Below, piece after piece: positions 7,454 to 16,089 of a stretch of 64,000 nucleotides of DNA (its first letter is position 1; every line of letters starts with the position of its first letter). Made by a program: the position numbers and the translations under genes. The notes beneath the pieces are model-generated. The model was not told where the DNA came from. It did not search any database and was given only the letters and a program-made list of their open reading frames with translations. This DNA comes from Clostridium sp. Its GTDB lineage: Bacteria; Bacteroidota; Bacteroidia; Bacteroidales; Muribaculaceae. Where the stretch lies: the NCBI GenBank assembly GCA_023666615.1, contig JAMPBQ010000002.1:1-64000 (forward strand), written 5' to 3'.

Positions 7454-9553
7454 ATGAGTAATTTAGCCGTTTTAACCGCATTATTGGCCATAGCCGCTGT
7501 TCCCGCACACGCACAGGAACAGGCCGATACGCTAAAGGTCCAAGAATTGAATGAGGTTGTGGCGCAGGCCCAGATGCAGCAAACATCCGCAATTTCATCA
7601 ACTTTCATTCCCAACAAAAGGCAAAAATCATCGGCGCAGAACGCCGTTGACCTGTTGCGGCAGCTGGCCATCCCCCAAATCACGATTAACCTTGTGGATA
7701 ATGCCGTCAGTACATTGTCGGGGCAGAAAGTGGCTATATTCATCAACTATCTGCCCGCTTCTCCACAAGAGATTGAGGGACTGCTTGCCGCAGACGTCCG
7801 CCGCGTGGAGTATTTGGATTTTCCTACCGACCCCCGATTCAACGGAAGCGAGCACGCCGTCAACTTCATAGTGCAACGCTATGAATATGGCGGATACACC
7901 AAGCTGACACTTAATGAAAACTTCCTTGTCGGGCTATCCAACCGCGCATCTGCATATTCAAAATTCACATACAAACGCATGACGTATGATCTGTATGCCG
8001 GCACATCCAACCATGACAATAAGCACGTAGGCACATCTTATATCGGCAAATATACATTGAAGGGGGATGACGGCGCGGAACATGTTGTGACGCGCAGCGA
8101 GACATTCGACAACGCTCGCTTCAAATACAATCAGTACCCTATCACATTCAGGGCTGTGTACGAATCCGACAAAACGCAAATATCCAATACCATAGGCTTC
8201 ACGTTCGATCAATCGCCCATCGCCCAAACCGAGGGCAGCCTTTCATTTTCTCCAGGAGCCTCCGCCAACTACTCATATGCAAGGAACGAGCCATACACCA
8301 CGCGCCAGGCGTCTTGGCAAGGAAGCTACTACTTTATTCTCCCCCGCAACTTTCACCTAAGCATAAATCCCTCAGCCAATTACTCTCACACAAATTACGA
8401 CTATAAATATAGTTCGTCGCTTCCCGGCGATGAAATGATTGAGAATACATCAAGGGAAAACGCATGGCAAGCCCGAGGCACAGCCACGCTCTACAAGATT
8501 TTGTCGCAGAAACAAAATGTGTTTCTAAGGGCCTCGGGAGGATTGACCCGCAACGATGTGGCGTATTATGGCTCAACTCCATACGACAACGATTTTTCCG
8601 ACTCCTGGGCCGGGGCAACCGTCGGCTATAACTTTTCCAGTCGACCGTGGAACTTAAACGCCGATGCCGCATTACAGTGGGAGCGCAATAGAATCAATTC
8701 CTCTTCTGTCAGCGAGGTTTATCCTGTCGTGAATGCATCAGCGGCTTTTTCACCCTCCAACCGCCATTCGCTACGGGCGTTCTTTCATTTGGGGGCTAAT
8801 TACCCCGGAGCAAGCGAAAAGACCCCGAACATACTGCAAGTCAACGAACTCATGTATCAGACGGGCAACCCTGACCTAAAGCTATCCCGGCAAGTGAACT
8901 TCAATTTACAGTATAATTGGATGCCCTGCAATAGCTTTTCGGCATCATTTTATGGACAGTATTTTGGGGAATACAACTTGTATGTACCAGTCTATACACC
9001 ATATCATGACGGGAAGGCGCTGCTGAAAAGCTATGCGACTGACGGCAAGTATCACCGCACGTCATTCGGTTTGTCGTTTAACTATAAGCTGTTAAACAAT
9101 AAATTGCAACTTGCGACTCAGCCCTCTATAACCTTATATAGGCTCAGCGGATATTACGAAATGTCAAAGAATCCCTTTTCGGTTAATGCTTCCGCGACAT
9201 ATTACCTGAACAGCTTTTATTTCCAGGCTTCCTACCAAACGCCGAGCCGCACGATTCAAGGCAACCGCGCCACCTATTATAAAGACCGTGATTTCTACCA
9301 ACTTCTTGCGGGATGGAGCAAATCCGGCTTGAACATAAGGCTTACGGCCATAAATCTTTTCCGCAGCGACTGGCTTGGAGCGACGCTCACCACCGCCTCT
9401 CCACTATACTCCGAGACGAAATTGAATGGAGGAAACTATTTTCACCGCCGCTTGAATCTGTCGGTGACATACACCTTCGGCTACGGCAAAAAAGTGCGGG
9501 AGGGGAACGAAGTAGGCGAGCAATCAGCCTCCCCGTCCGCAATCCTAAAATAG
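7454..9553 (+). CDS. TonB-receptor-like outer-membrane barrel with short plug (paralog 1)
   Basis: About 699 residues from the ATG at 7454, chosen because the signal peptide MSNLAVLTALLAIAAVPAHA begins there; an in-frame ATG at 7433 is possible. It has a compact plug (VAIFINYLPASPQEIEGLLA; NGSEHAVNFIVQRYEYGG) without the CarboxypepD-like N-terminal domain, followed by a large barrel. Unusually, after the last strand SVTYTFGYGKK the chain continues about 20 residues and ends SPSAILK. The paralog at 12125 has the same arrangement. Belongs to the outer-membrane beta-barrel family near TonB-dependent receptors; the ligand is unknown. Confidence 0.8.
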   Translation: MSNLAVLTALLAIAAVPAHAQEQADTLKVQELNEVVAQAQMQQTSAISSTFIPNKRQKSSAQNAVDLLRQLAIPQITINLVDNAVSTLSGQKVAIFINYLPASPQEIEGLLAADVRRVEYLDFPTDPRFNGSEHAVNFIVQRYEYGGYTKLTLNENFLVGLSNRASAYSKFTYKRMTYDLYAGTSNHDNKHVGTSYIGKYTLKGDDGAEHVVTRSETFDNARFKYNQYPITFRAVYESDKTQISNTIGFTFDQSPIAQTEGSLSFSPGASANYSYARNEPYTTRQASWQGSYYFILPRNFHLSINPSANYSHTNYDYKYSSSLPGDEMIENTSRENAWQARGTATLYKILSQKQNVFLRASGGLTRNDVAYYGSTPYDNDFSDSWAGATVGYNFSSRPWNLNADAALQWERNRINSSSVSEVYPVVNASAAFSPSNRHSLRAFFHLGANYPGASEKTPNILQVNELMYQTGNPDLKLSRQVNFNLQYNWMPCNSFSASFYGQYFGEYNLYVPVYTPYHDGKALLKSYATDGKYHRTSFGLSFNYKLLNNKLQLATQPSITLYRLSGYYEMSKNPFSVNASATYYLNSFYFQASYQTPSRTIQGNRATYYKDRDFYQLLAGWSKSGLNIRLTAINLFRSDWLGATLTTASPLYSETKLNGGNYFHRRLNLSVTYTFGYGKKVREGNEVGEQSASPSAILK

Positions 9554-9579
9554 CAGTTAGCCACTTTAAAATTTTAATT

Positions 9580-10314
9580 ATGAAAGAAATTGGATTTTTG
9601 ATATTTGCGGTCGGGATTTTGCTCGCTTCATGCTCCAGCCATCAGCTTCCGGCATTCTCAAACCAGAGATGGCATGTGGATAGCTCGAGCGGCCATGCCA
9701 TAAGCACCTCGGGGCTTGAACTAGCGTTTGGCTCTGATTGGCAGGTGACCGACAGGACTCTAATGCAGAGTCATGAGCAAATTTCAGAATATCCAAAGCT
9801 GGAGGAACATCTCGCCAAAGGCGTGGCCCAGTTTTCTGAGATAGTGGTGGATTCGGTGTTGTTCTACAATCCCCATCGGGGAGTGCTGTTTGTTACGTAC
9901 CACCAAGCAAAGCCCCTGAAACCGACATCAGAAATATCTTTATATGACGAAGCGGCGGAGGTCCACAGCAAGGAGCATGCGAGGGTGTTCGGCATGCAGT
10001 CTACCTACATAGACGACGATGGATGGGAGAATGGACCGACAAATTCAGTGTATACTAATGTTCACTATCGTCCGAAGGACAAATGCGCTGTTCTGCTGCA
10101 GCGCATACCATTCGGAGGCAGCAACATCGCGGCCATTCAGATATTAAAGACAATACCCAAAAAAGGAAACTGGTGGACGGATTATCCCCGTGGAACTTTC
10201 TGCAACATTGACCTTGGGAATCCCGACAATATCGAGCACCTCTCCCTGTTTCTGCTGTCATCGCGCACTTTGGCTGTAGAAAACCTAAAATTGGCCCAGC
10301 AGAGAGCTAAATAG
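9580..10314 (+). CDS. Predicted lipoprotein
   Basis: The ATG at 9580 is preferred over an upstream in-frame start inside the previous gene because it opens a lipoprotein signal: MKEIGFLIFAVGILLASCSS, lipobox LASC with Cys18. The mature part (about 226 residues) has no recognised domain. It follows the receptor by 26 bp and is likely its operon partner at the outer membrane. Function unknown. Confidence 0.65.
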   Translation: MKEIGFLIFAVGILLASCSSHQLPAFSNQRWHVDSSSGHAISTSGLELAFGSDWQVTDRTLMQSHEQISEYPKLEEHLAKGVAQFSEIVVDSVLFYNPHRGVLFVTYHQAKPLKPTSEISLYDEAAEVHSKEHARVFGMQSTYIDDDGWENGPTNSVYTNVHYRPKDKCAVLLQRIPFGGSNIAAIQILKTIPKKGNWWTDYPRGTFCNIDLGNPDNIEHLSLFLLSSRTLAVENLKLAQQRAK

Positions 10315-10424
10315 GCGCAAACCAATCTTTTCTAATTCGTTTCCTATAAACGAAGCCTTATCGTAATCTATGTAAGATATTTTTTTAAACAAGAGTATTT
10401 TACATTTATGTCAAAAATAATTTG

Positions 10425-10432
10425 TAACTTTG
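10425..10432 (+). promoter_or_regulatory. -7 promoter element of the toxin-antitoxin operon (TAACTTTG)
   Basis: TAACTTTG followed by GC matches the -7 consensus and lies 27 bp before the toxin ATG in A+T-rich DNA. No convincing -33 TTTG is seen at the right distance. Confidence 0.6.
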
Positions 10433-10459
10433 CATTAATGGAACAAAATACAATAGACT

Positions 10460-10930
10460 ATGAGAGAAGTTGAACTCCTATTGGTTAATAGTAGTGATAG
10501 CTGTACGATATACACTATCCAGTTCCTATCAGATGATAAAAGTGAATTTGAAAAGTTTATTGAAAAATTTCGCAACGATGCCGTTCTGAATAAAGACTTT
10601 CAGACCATCATGCGTTTTGTAGAACAGATTCTTTCAAATGGAGCATTTGAACGCTATTTCAGACCTGAAGGAAAGATGCGTGATTCTGTTGTAGCACTTC
10701 CAATTCTGAAATCTAAACTTCGCTTATATTGTCTGCGCCTTACAGATAAAATACTTGTGTTAGGCAATGGGGATGTAAAGAATAGCAAGACCTATGAAGA
10801 AGACGAAACTCTTCAAGGCTATGTTATGGATTTGCAAAAGTTTGAAGAACTTCTTAAACAAGAAGTTCGTTTTGGTAATGTAGAGATAACAGAGAAAGAA
10901 ATCAAAACAGATAAAACTTTTGTCTTATGA
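10460..10930 (+). CDS. RelE/HigB-like toxin
   Basis: A 156-residue protein of the kind annotated as RelE/ParE-family toxin in Bacteroidales. Its conserved centre is ERYFRPEGKMRDSVVALPI followed by SKLRLYCLRLTDKILVLGNG, the strand-rich toxin core with Arg/Lys residues that in this family contact mRNA on the ribosome. It precedes a small HTH protein with a 4-bp ATGA overlap, the toxin-first order of HigBA. The A+T-rich composition and own promoter differ from the neighbours, so it was probably acquired as a module. Confidence 0.8.
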   Translation: MREVELLLVNSSDSCTIYTIQFLSDDKSEFEKFIEKFRNDAVLNKDFQTIMRFVEQILSNGAFERYFRPEGKMRDSVVALPILKSKLRLYCLRLTDKILVLGNGDVKNSKTYEEDETLQGYVMDLQKFEELLKQEVRFGNVEITEKEIKTDKTFVL

Positions 10931-11193
10931 GGACTGCAAATATTTGTCTTGAAGAAATCTTCAACGAGATACCTAAAGAAAAGCGAGAAGAAACCCGTCT
11001 GTCCTTTGCGATTTCAAATCGGCTCGATACACTTATGAAAGAGAAAGGCTTGAATCGTAAACAGTTTGCAGAGGCTGTAGGCAAACGGCCTAACGAAGTT
11101 ACTCGGTGGTTGAGTGGTGAGCACAATTTCACCGTTGCCACACTCGCCATGCTTTCAACATTTTTTGGGCAGCCCATCATCACGGTTGCTTAA
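10927..11193 (+). CDS. XRE/HigA-type antitoxin
   Basis: Eighty-eight residues with a helix-turn-helix of the Cro/CI type (about 30-75): ISNRLDTLMKEKGLNRKQFA and VGKRPNEVTRWLSGEHNFTV. In HigA-like antitoxins this domain binds the toxin operon promoter and the N-terminal part contacts the toxin. The start overlaps the toxin stop (10927-10930), indicating translational coupling. It ends 15 bp before the membrane regulator gene, so read-through into that gene is possible. Confidence 0.85.
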   Translation: MRTANICLEEIFNEIPKEKREETRLSFAISNRLDTLMKEKGLNRKQFAEAVGKRPNEVTRWLSGEHNFTVATLAMLSTFFGQPIITVA

Positions 11194-11208
11194 TTCCAAT
11201 CTGCGGTA

Positions 11209-12021
11209 ATGAATAGAGTTGATTTCCAAAACAGTAGGCCGATGCGATACGCCATGCTTGCGCCTTTGGCCTTGCTATTGGCGTCGCTGATAACAAGCTG
11301 CTTCTCCTACTCCAGCGCAAGGCAAAGCCTCGCGAACGATTTGAATGAGGCCATGATTGCCTTGGCGCATGAGAACAGCGAGCTTTGGACGCGGCAGGAT
11401 ACCATAGCGGCATTGCGGCAGATGCGCGAAGCCACCCATAAGCCTGCGATATATCAGGCATCGGATGTTGACTTCAGGAATGCGTCGCTAAGGGAAGAGG
11501 CTTATTTCACGCTTGCATTGGTTGACCGAAACAATGCAGCGCCTAAAATCCATGGCAGCAAAATCGCATCTGATTCAATCATGCTAGTGCCCGAAAAGGC
11601 GGCAGACGGGGTCGCTATTCAGGTTCAGGGATTTGCCGACTGCTCAATGGCGTCGGTTTTCGCGGCCTCCGACCAAACAGCGCCCGGCATCCTTTTCACT
11701 CTATCCCTTCTCTCAATGGGCGCCATGCTCGCCTTGCGCAAGAAGGCCGACCAAGAGAGCGCGGCGCCAGCCCCGGCATCCCCCACCCTTAACCAACTAA
11801 AGCTTACGCCCATGCAACGGCGATTCACGCAGATGCTCCTCGAGGCGCCGGGCATGAAGGTGGACAAGGCCAGGCTTTGCGCCGAGCTTTGGGACAACAA
11901 AAGCAATGCCGAAGAATCGCTTTACACCCTCGTAAGACGCACAAAAGCGGCCTTGGCGGATACAAACATCAAGATAGCGTGCAATAGAGGGGAGTCTTAC
12001 AGCTTGTCCATAAGCGACTGA
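11209..12021 (+). CDS. Membrane-spanning one-component regulator with C-terminal winged helix
   Basis: A 270-residue predicted transmembrane transcription factor. TM1 lies at about 15-35 and TM2 at 158-177, enclosing a periplasmic domain of about 120 residues (36-157). After a Pro/Ala-rich linker, residues 195-268 form an OmpR/PhoB-type winged helix: LKLTPMQRRFTQMLLEAPG, KARLCAELWDN, SLYTLVRRTKAAL, CNRGESYSLSI. It works like ToxR in principle but with the domain order reversed (DNA-binding domain at the C-terminus). It lies directly upstream of a plug-barrel receptor whose upstream region carries phased direct repeats, its likely target. The signal sensed is unknown. Confidence 0.75.
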   Translation: MNRVDFQNSRPMRYAMLAPLALLLASLITSCFSYSSARQSLANDLNEAMIALAHENSELWTRQDTIAALRQMREATHKPAIYQASDVDFRNASLREEAYFTLALVDRNNAAPKIHGSKIASDSIMLVPEKAADGVAIQVQGFADCSMASVFAASDQTAPGILFTLSLLSMGAMLALRKKADQESAAPAPASPTLNQLKLTPMQRRFTQMLLEAPGMKVDKARLCAELWDNKSNAEESLYTLVRRTKAALADTNIKIACNRGESYSLSISD

Positions 12022-12032
12022 TATTCCGCAAA

Positions 12033-12060
12033 GTCAGAATTTGTCAGACAAAAGTCAGAC
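12033..12060 (+). promoter_or_regulatory. Three helically phased GTCAGA direct repeats
   Basis: GTCAGA begins at 12033, 12043 and 12054, spaced 10 and 11 bp, all on the same strand. OmpR/PhoB-type winged-helix proteins bind tandem direct repeats with about 11-bp spacing, so this is a good candidate site for the regulator encoded just upstream. It lies about 65 bp before the receptor ATG, next to a weak promoter-like TTTG (12065-12068) and TTAGTTTG (12092-12099). Confidence 0.5.
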
Positions 12061-12124
12061 AAATTTTGGCACCATTCTTCCGCTTTTTCGCTTAGTTTGC
12101 GGCAAATTTCAAACACCGCAAGGC

Positions 12125-14185
12125 ATGAAAAAGCTATTGATCACCATCGCATCGGCATTGCCCCTTTGGGCGCCGGCACAGCAAAGCGCCCAAGCCGACT
12201 CCATCGCCGAGACCCTTGACGAAGTAGTCGTGACCGCAGACTCAAAGATTGAAACATCAAAAAAGGTCATCCTCCGGCCGACAGAGCTGGAGAAGAAACA
12301 CAGCACAAATGGCTACTCGCTGCTGGAAAACATGAACCTGGCGGATTTCAGCGTCAATGCTTCCGCCCAATCTATTTCCACAATTGACGGACGCAATGCA
12401 GTAATCCTAATCAATGGCGTAGAGGCACAGCCAGACGAACTCGCCACCCTCGCCGCCTCTGAAATCACCCAAATCGACTATCAGCGCAACCCCGGTGGCC
12501 GATTTGTGGGAAGCGGCGCTGTAATTAATTTCATCACAGCACAATATGATTATGGGGGAAACATATATTTGTCGGCTAACGAAGGCTTTGCCCGACAATA
12601 CGGCAACTATATCGACATGGCCAACTACAAGAAGAAATCTGTGACTTTTACTCTCACCGCCAATGGAAAATGGGAAAATTTCTCCCAGCTCAACAGCGCT
12701 GAAAACACTTTTACTCTTAATGACGGCACTCTTTTTCAGTCAATTAATCCTTTAGAAAATACTACTCATACTAATTCGCAATACCTAAATTTCAAGTTTG
12801 CCCACGCGGCGGACAACCATTCTTTCGATGTTTCCCTGGCCTTGACGCGCAGCGCCGCCCCAAAGAATTTCATTGAGAATAACATAAGATATACCGGCCT
12901 TTACGATTTCAAATCCACCGCCACAAGGCGCAGCAAGGAGAATGGGCTTTCGCCGGTTATGAAAATGCACTATAACCTTTTCCTTCCCGGCGGCCATACG
13001 TTTATGGTAATCTCTACACTTCGGCATGGCCACACCAACTACCGAAGCGTTTACTCCGAAACGAATGTATCGGAAATCCAGAACAACACGAAGGAAAACA
13101 ATGCGCTGGCAAGCGCAACGCTTGGCTATTTCAAATCATTGCCAAGCGGGCTTAGCCTTGGCGCTACTGTGGATGAATATTACAACTACTACCGGGACCA
13201 ATACTCGGGAAGCTTCACGGGCAACCAGACACTGCAAAACAACCACGCCATGGCCGTGCTGCACATCGACCACACACTGCCGTTTGGCCTATCTTATTAC
13301 GCATCTTTAGGCTTTACTGACCTATACTCTTCAATCTCAGGCCACAATGACAACCAATTCTCGCCAATGGCATATTATGGCCTAACTTACAGCCCAAACA
13401 GAAAACATTCAATATCAGTGAACGGCAGCTATACCCACAGCATCTACAATCCGTCATACAAGAACGACGCCATAATACGCACATCATTCTTTGAGGCGAC
13501 AATGGGCAACCCAGACCTTGCTCAGCTAAGGGCATTCCAAAATTTCATAAGCTATAACGGACGCCTCGGAATGCTGGGACTCTCCTTCTCATACGATTTC
13601 CTGAAATACTTCGGGAACACATCCAACCGGTACTTTGCGGAGGGCAATATCATGTACCATCAGCTAGTAAACGATGGCGATTTTCTTTACAACAAGCTGA
13701 CATTCGGCTTGTCGGCAAACCTCATCGAAAACAAGCTGCGGCTTCGCGGAAACGCCACCTACAGCATTAACCGCTTCAAATCGGAATATCGACCGACGAA
13801 AAGCAACGATTGGCGCGCGGATTTCAGCGCCTCATACATGTTTGGCGATTGGCAAGCGCGAGCCGCATACGCAATCCCCTACAGCGTCCTTGGCATCGAA
13901 GGGACAAAATCGCGATGCCCCGCGCAATACGGGCTCACGATCGGGTGGCAACGCGGCAATTGGTCGGCCGAATTCAATGCAGAGAACTTTATGAAGCGCC
14001 GCATGGGCACTCGAGTCGACGCAAAATACGGGGCTTACCGCTCGCTGGCAAAGACATTGTCCGACCTAAAAGGCAGAAACATTAGCGTAACAGTCACTTA
14101 CACTCTTCCTTACGGCAAGAAGACCGATAGGGGGGAAGTGGAGACGGAATCAAAAATAAATTCCGCCATTCTCCGGCCATTCTAA
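12125..14185 (+). CDS. TonB-receptor-like outer-membrane barrel with short plug (paralog 2)
   Basis: The start at 12125 is chosen because it opens the signal peptide MKKLLITIASALPLWAPAQQ and has AAGG just upstream; the frame is open to 12041. About 686 residues. Plug features match the paralog at 7454: LDEVVVTADSK, AVILINGVEAQPDELATLAA, GSGAVINFITAQYDYGG. The barrel ends with SVTYTLPYGKK and is followed by a tail containing NSAILRPF. The gene follows the membrane regulator and its putative binding repeats, suggesting a regulator-receptor pair. Ligand unknown; TonB dependence is inferred from the plug only. Confidence 0.8.
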   Translation: MKKLLITIASALPLWAPAQQSAQADSIAETLDEVVVTADSKIETSKKVILRPTELEKKHSTNGYSLLENMNLADFSVNASAQSISTIDGRNAVILINGVEAQPDELATLAASEITQIDYQRNPGGRFVGSGAVINFITAQYDYGGNIYLSANEGFARQYGNYIDMANYKKKSVTFTLTANGKWENFSQLNSAENTFTLNDGTLFQSINPLENTTHTNSQYLNFKFAHAADNHSFDVSLALTRSAAPKNFIENNIRYTGLYDFKSTATRRSKENGLSPVMKMHYNLFLPGGHTFMVISTLRHGHTNYRSVYSETNVSEIQNNTKENNALASATLGYFKSLPSGLSLGATVDEYYNYYRDQYSGSFTGNQTLQNNHAMAVLHIDHTLPFGLSYYASLGFTDLYSSISGHNDNQFSPMAYYGLTYSPNRKHSISVNGSYTHSIYNPSYKNDAIIRTSFFEATMGNPDLAQLRAFQNFISYNGRLGMLGLSFSYDFLKYFGNTSNRYFAEGNIMYHQLVNDGDFLYNKLTFGLSANLIENKLRLRGNATYSINRFKSEYRPTKSNDWRADFSASYMFGDWQARAAYAIPYSVLGIEGTKSRCPAQYGLTIGWQRGNWSAEFNAENFMKRRMGTRVDAKYGAYRSLAKTLSDLKGRNISVTVTYTLPYGKKTDRGEVETESKINSAILRPF

Positions 14186-14244
14186 ATTGAAAAAAATGCT
14201 CCTTTGCATTATGGCGAAACTATTCATCCATAATAAATTGCATA

Positions 14245-14283
14245 AAAAATCGAGGCCGGCGCATTTTCGCCGGCCTCGATTTT
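14245..14283. terminator. Bidirectional intrinsic terminator
   Basis: A perfect stem (AATCGAGGCCGGCG paired across a CATTTT loop) is flanked by an A-run on the left and TTTT on the right. It lies between the convergent receptor gene and gdhA and can serve both. Confidence 0.85.
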
Positions 14284-14323
14284 CTATGCGATTTATTTTT
14301 TCAAGCTATGGATACGGCTAGAA

Positions 14324-15658
14324 TCAAAGGACACCTTGCGCCATCATAGCGCTGGCCACCTTCATAAAGGCCGCGGTGTTGGCTCCCTTCACGTAGTTGA
14401 CGTAGCCGTCAGCTTCTTGGCCGTACTTAACGCACTGTGCGTGAATGTCGGCCATAATTTGCCTAAGCTTTGTGTCGACCTCCTCGGCCGTCCAGGACTG
14501 CTTTTGGGCGTTCTGGGCCATTTCAAGCCCGCTCACCGAAACGCCTCCCGCGTTTGCGGCCTTACCCGGAGCGTAGAGGATGCGTGCGGCGAGGAATTCC
14601 TTTATCGCTTCAGGGGTTGAGGGCATGTTGGCTCCTTCGCTAACCGCGATGCATCCATTTGCCAACAAAGCGCGCGCAGCGTCGCCGTCAAGCTCGTTTT
14701 GCGTGGCCGAAGGCATTGCAATGTCGCAGGGATAGCCCCATGGCTTGCCGCCTGGCACGTATTCACAGCCGTACTCCTCGGCGAATTCGCTGATGCGGCC
14801 GCGGTACAGGTTCTTGAGGGTGAAGATATAGTCAAGCTGCTCTTGCGTAAGACCATCGGGCACGTAAATACAGCCGTCGGAATCGCTCATTGATATCACC
14901 TTCGCGCCAAGCGAAAGAAGCTTCTGCGCGGTGTATGTGGCCACATTGCCCGAGCCAGAAATGGCCACGCGCTTGCCCTTGATGTCGATGCCGCGTGTGG
15001 CCAGCATATTGAGAAGGAAATATACATTTCCGTACCCCGTGGCCTCCGGACGGATTAGCGAGCCGCCAAATTCCAGGGCTTTGCCTGTGAATGAGCCGGT
15101 GTTCTCGCGGGCCATCTTCTTGTACATACCGTACATGTAGCCCACCTCGCGTCCGCCGACGCCTATGTCGCCTGCCGGGACGTCGCGGTCGGGGCCAAGC
15201 TGGCGCCACAGCTCAGAGACAAATGCCTGACAAAACCGCATCACCTCCATATCGCTCTTTCCCCTTGGCGAGAAATCGCTTCCGCCCTTGGCGCCGCCCA
15301 TGGCGAGGGTTGTGAGGCTGTTTTTGAATGTTTGCTCAAAAGCAAGGAATTTCAGGATTGAAAGGTTGACAGAAGAGTGGAATCGAATGCCTCCCTTGTA
15401 TGGGCCAATGGCATTGTTGTGCTGCACTCGATAGCCCATGTTGTTGCGGACACGGCCCTTATCGTCGATCCAGGACACACGGAAGGAGAAAATGCGGTCG
15501 GGTATGCAGAGGCGCTCTATGAGGTTCACTCTTTCGAACTCGGGATGCTCATTGTAGGCATCTTCGATGGTAGACACCACCTCCTCCACGGCCTGAATGT
15601 ATTCAGGCTCGGCGGGGAAGCGTCGCTTCAGGTCGTTGACCACGTCAATTGCTTTCAT
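14324..15658 (-). CDS. gdhA: NADP-specific glutamate dehydrogenase
   Basis: Catalyses reductive amination of 2-oxoglutarate with ammonium, the main ammonium assimilation entry in gut Bacteroidales. At 444 residues it has the size of hexameric bacterial GDH. Visible motifs are the substrate region MGYRVQHNNAIGPYKGGIRF, the catalytic-lysine segment GGAKGGSDFSPRGKSD, and the Rossmann segment KRVAISGSGNVATYTAQKLL. It is monocistronic, with its own promoter (15700-15730) and terminator. A long repeat-rich spacer lies upstream. Confidence 0.97.
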   Translation of the reverse strand: MKAIDVVNDLKRRFPAEPEYIQAVEEVVSTIEDAYNEHPEFERVNLIERLCIPDRIFSFRVSWIDDKGRVRNNMGYRVQHNNAIGPYKGGIRFHSSVNLSILKFLAFEQTFKNSLTTLAMGGAKGGSDFSPRGKSDMEVMRFCQAFVSELWRQLGPDRDVPAGDIGVGGREVGYMYGMYKKMARENTGSFTGKALEFGGSLIRPEATGYGNVYFLLNMLATRGIDIKGKRVAISGSGNVATYTAQKLLSLGAKVISMSDSDGCIYVPDGLTQEQLDYIFTLKNLYRGRISEFAEEYGCEYVPGGKPWGYPCDIAMPSATQNELDGDAARALLANGCIAVSEGANMPSTPEAIKEFLAARILYAPGKAANAGGVSVSGLEMAQNAQKQSWTAEEVDTKLRQIMADIHAQCVKYGQEADGYVNYVKGANTAAFMKVASAMMAQGVL

Positions 15659-15699
15659 AAATTTTTGTACCTATTGTGATGTGAAATGTGTTTAGGCTG

Positions 15700-15730
15700 C
15701 AAATTTATGGAATTTTATGGATATTTCAAA
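15700..15730 (-). promoter_or_regulatory. gdhA promoter
   Basis: On the minus strand TTTG (15727-15730), a 19-bp spacer, then TAAATTTG (15700-15707): a full match to the Bacteroidota -33/-7 consensus, 42 bp upstream of the gdhA ATG. Confidence 0.8.
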
Positions 15731-15874
15731 AAGATTGGGAGATAATTTTGGGTTTTGGCTGGAATTTGATAGTTTTTTTTGGGGGGGGATGTATGGAGGG
15801 GGATGGGGGGGGTGGGCGATTTATTGTTTTTTTTTTATTTATTGATTTATCGTTTTTTTTGATTTATTGATTTA

Positions 15875-15938
15875 TCGTTATATCGTTATATCGTTTTATC
15901 GATATATCGATATATCGATTTATCGATTTTTCGATTTA
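15875..15938. repeat. Octamer tandem repeat (TCGWTWTA-like, 8 units)
   Basis: The CG step recurs exactly every 8 bp at eight positions (15876 to 15932), giving units such as TCGTTATA, TCGATATA and TCGATTTA. It lies about 150 bp upstream of the gdhA promoter. Function unknown. Confidence 0.75.
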
Positions 15939-16089
15939 TGGGATGGGGATGAAATTTTTTGGGATTTTTTTTTCAAGATAACGGTGCGACGGCGGGATGG
16001 GGCATTAATTTTGCGGAGTGAATGATTTTTAATTTTGTTTTGTTATGATGACGGGATTGATTTTGGCAATTGATTTTTGCCTTATTGTT

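Larger units (their letters stand above)
15659..16089. other. Long gene-free spacer between gdhA and the SpoIID gene
   Basis: It holds the gdhA promoter, a T8-G8 block and further G-runs (about 15773-15813), T-runs, and an octamer tandem array (15875-15938). No convincing coding sequence is seen. A plus-strand TAATTTTG at 16006-16013 resembles a -7 box but leads only into DNA antisense to the SpoIID gene. Confidence 0.6.
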
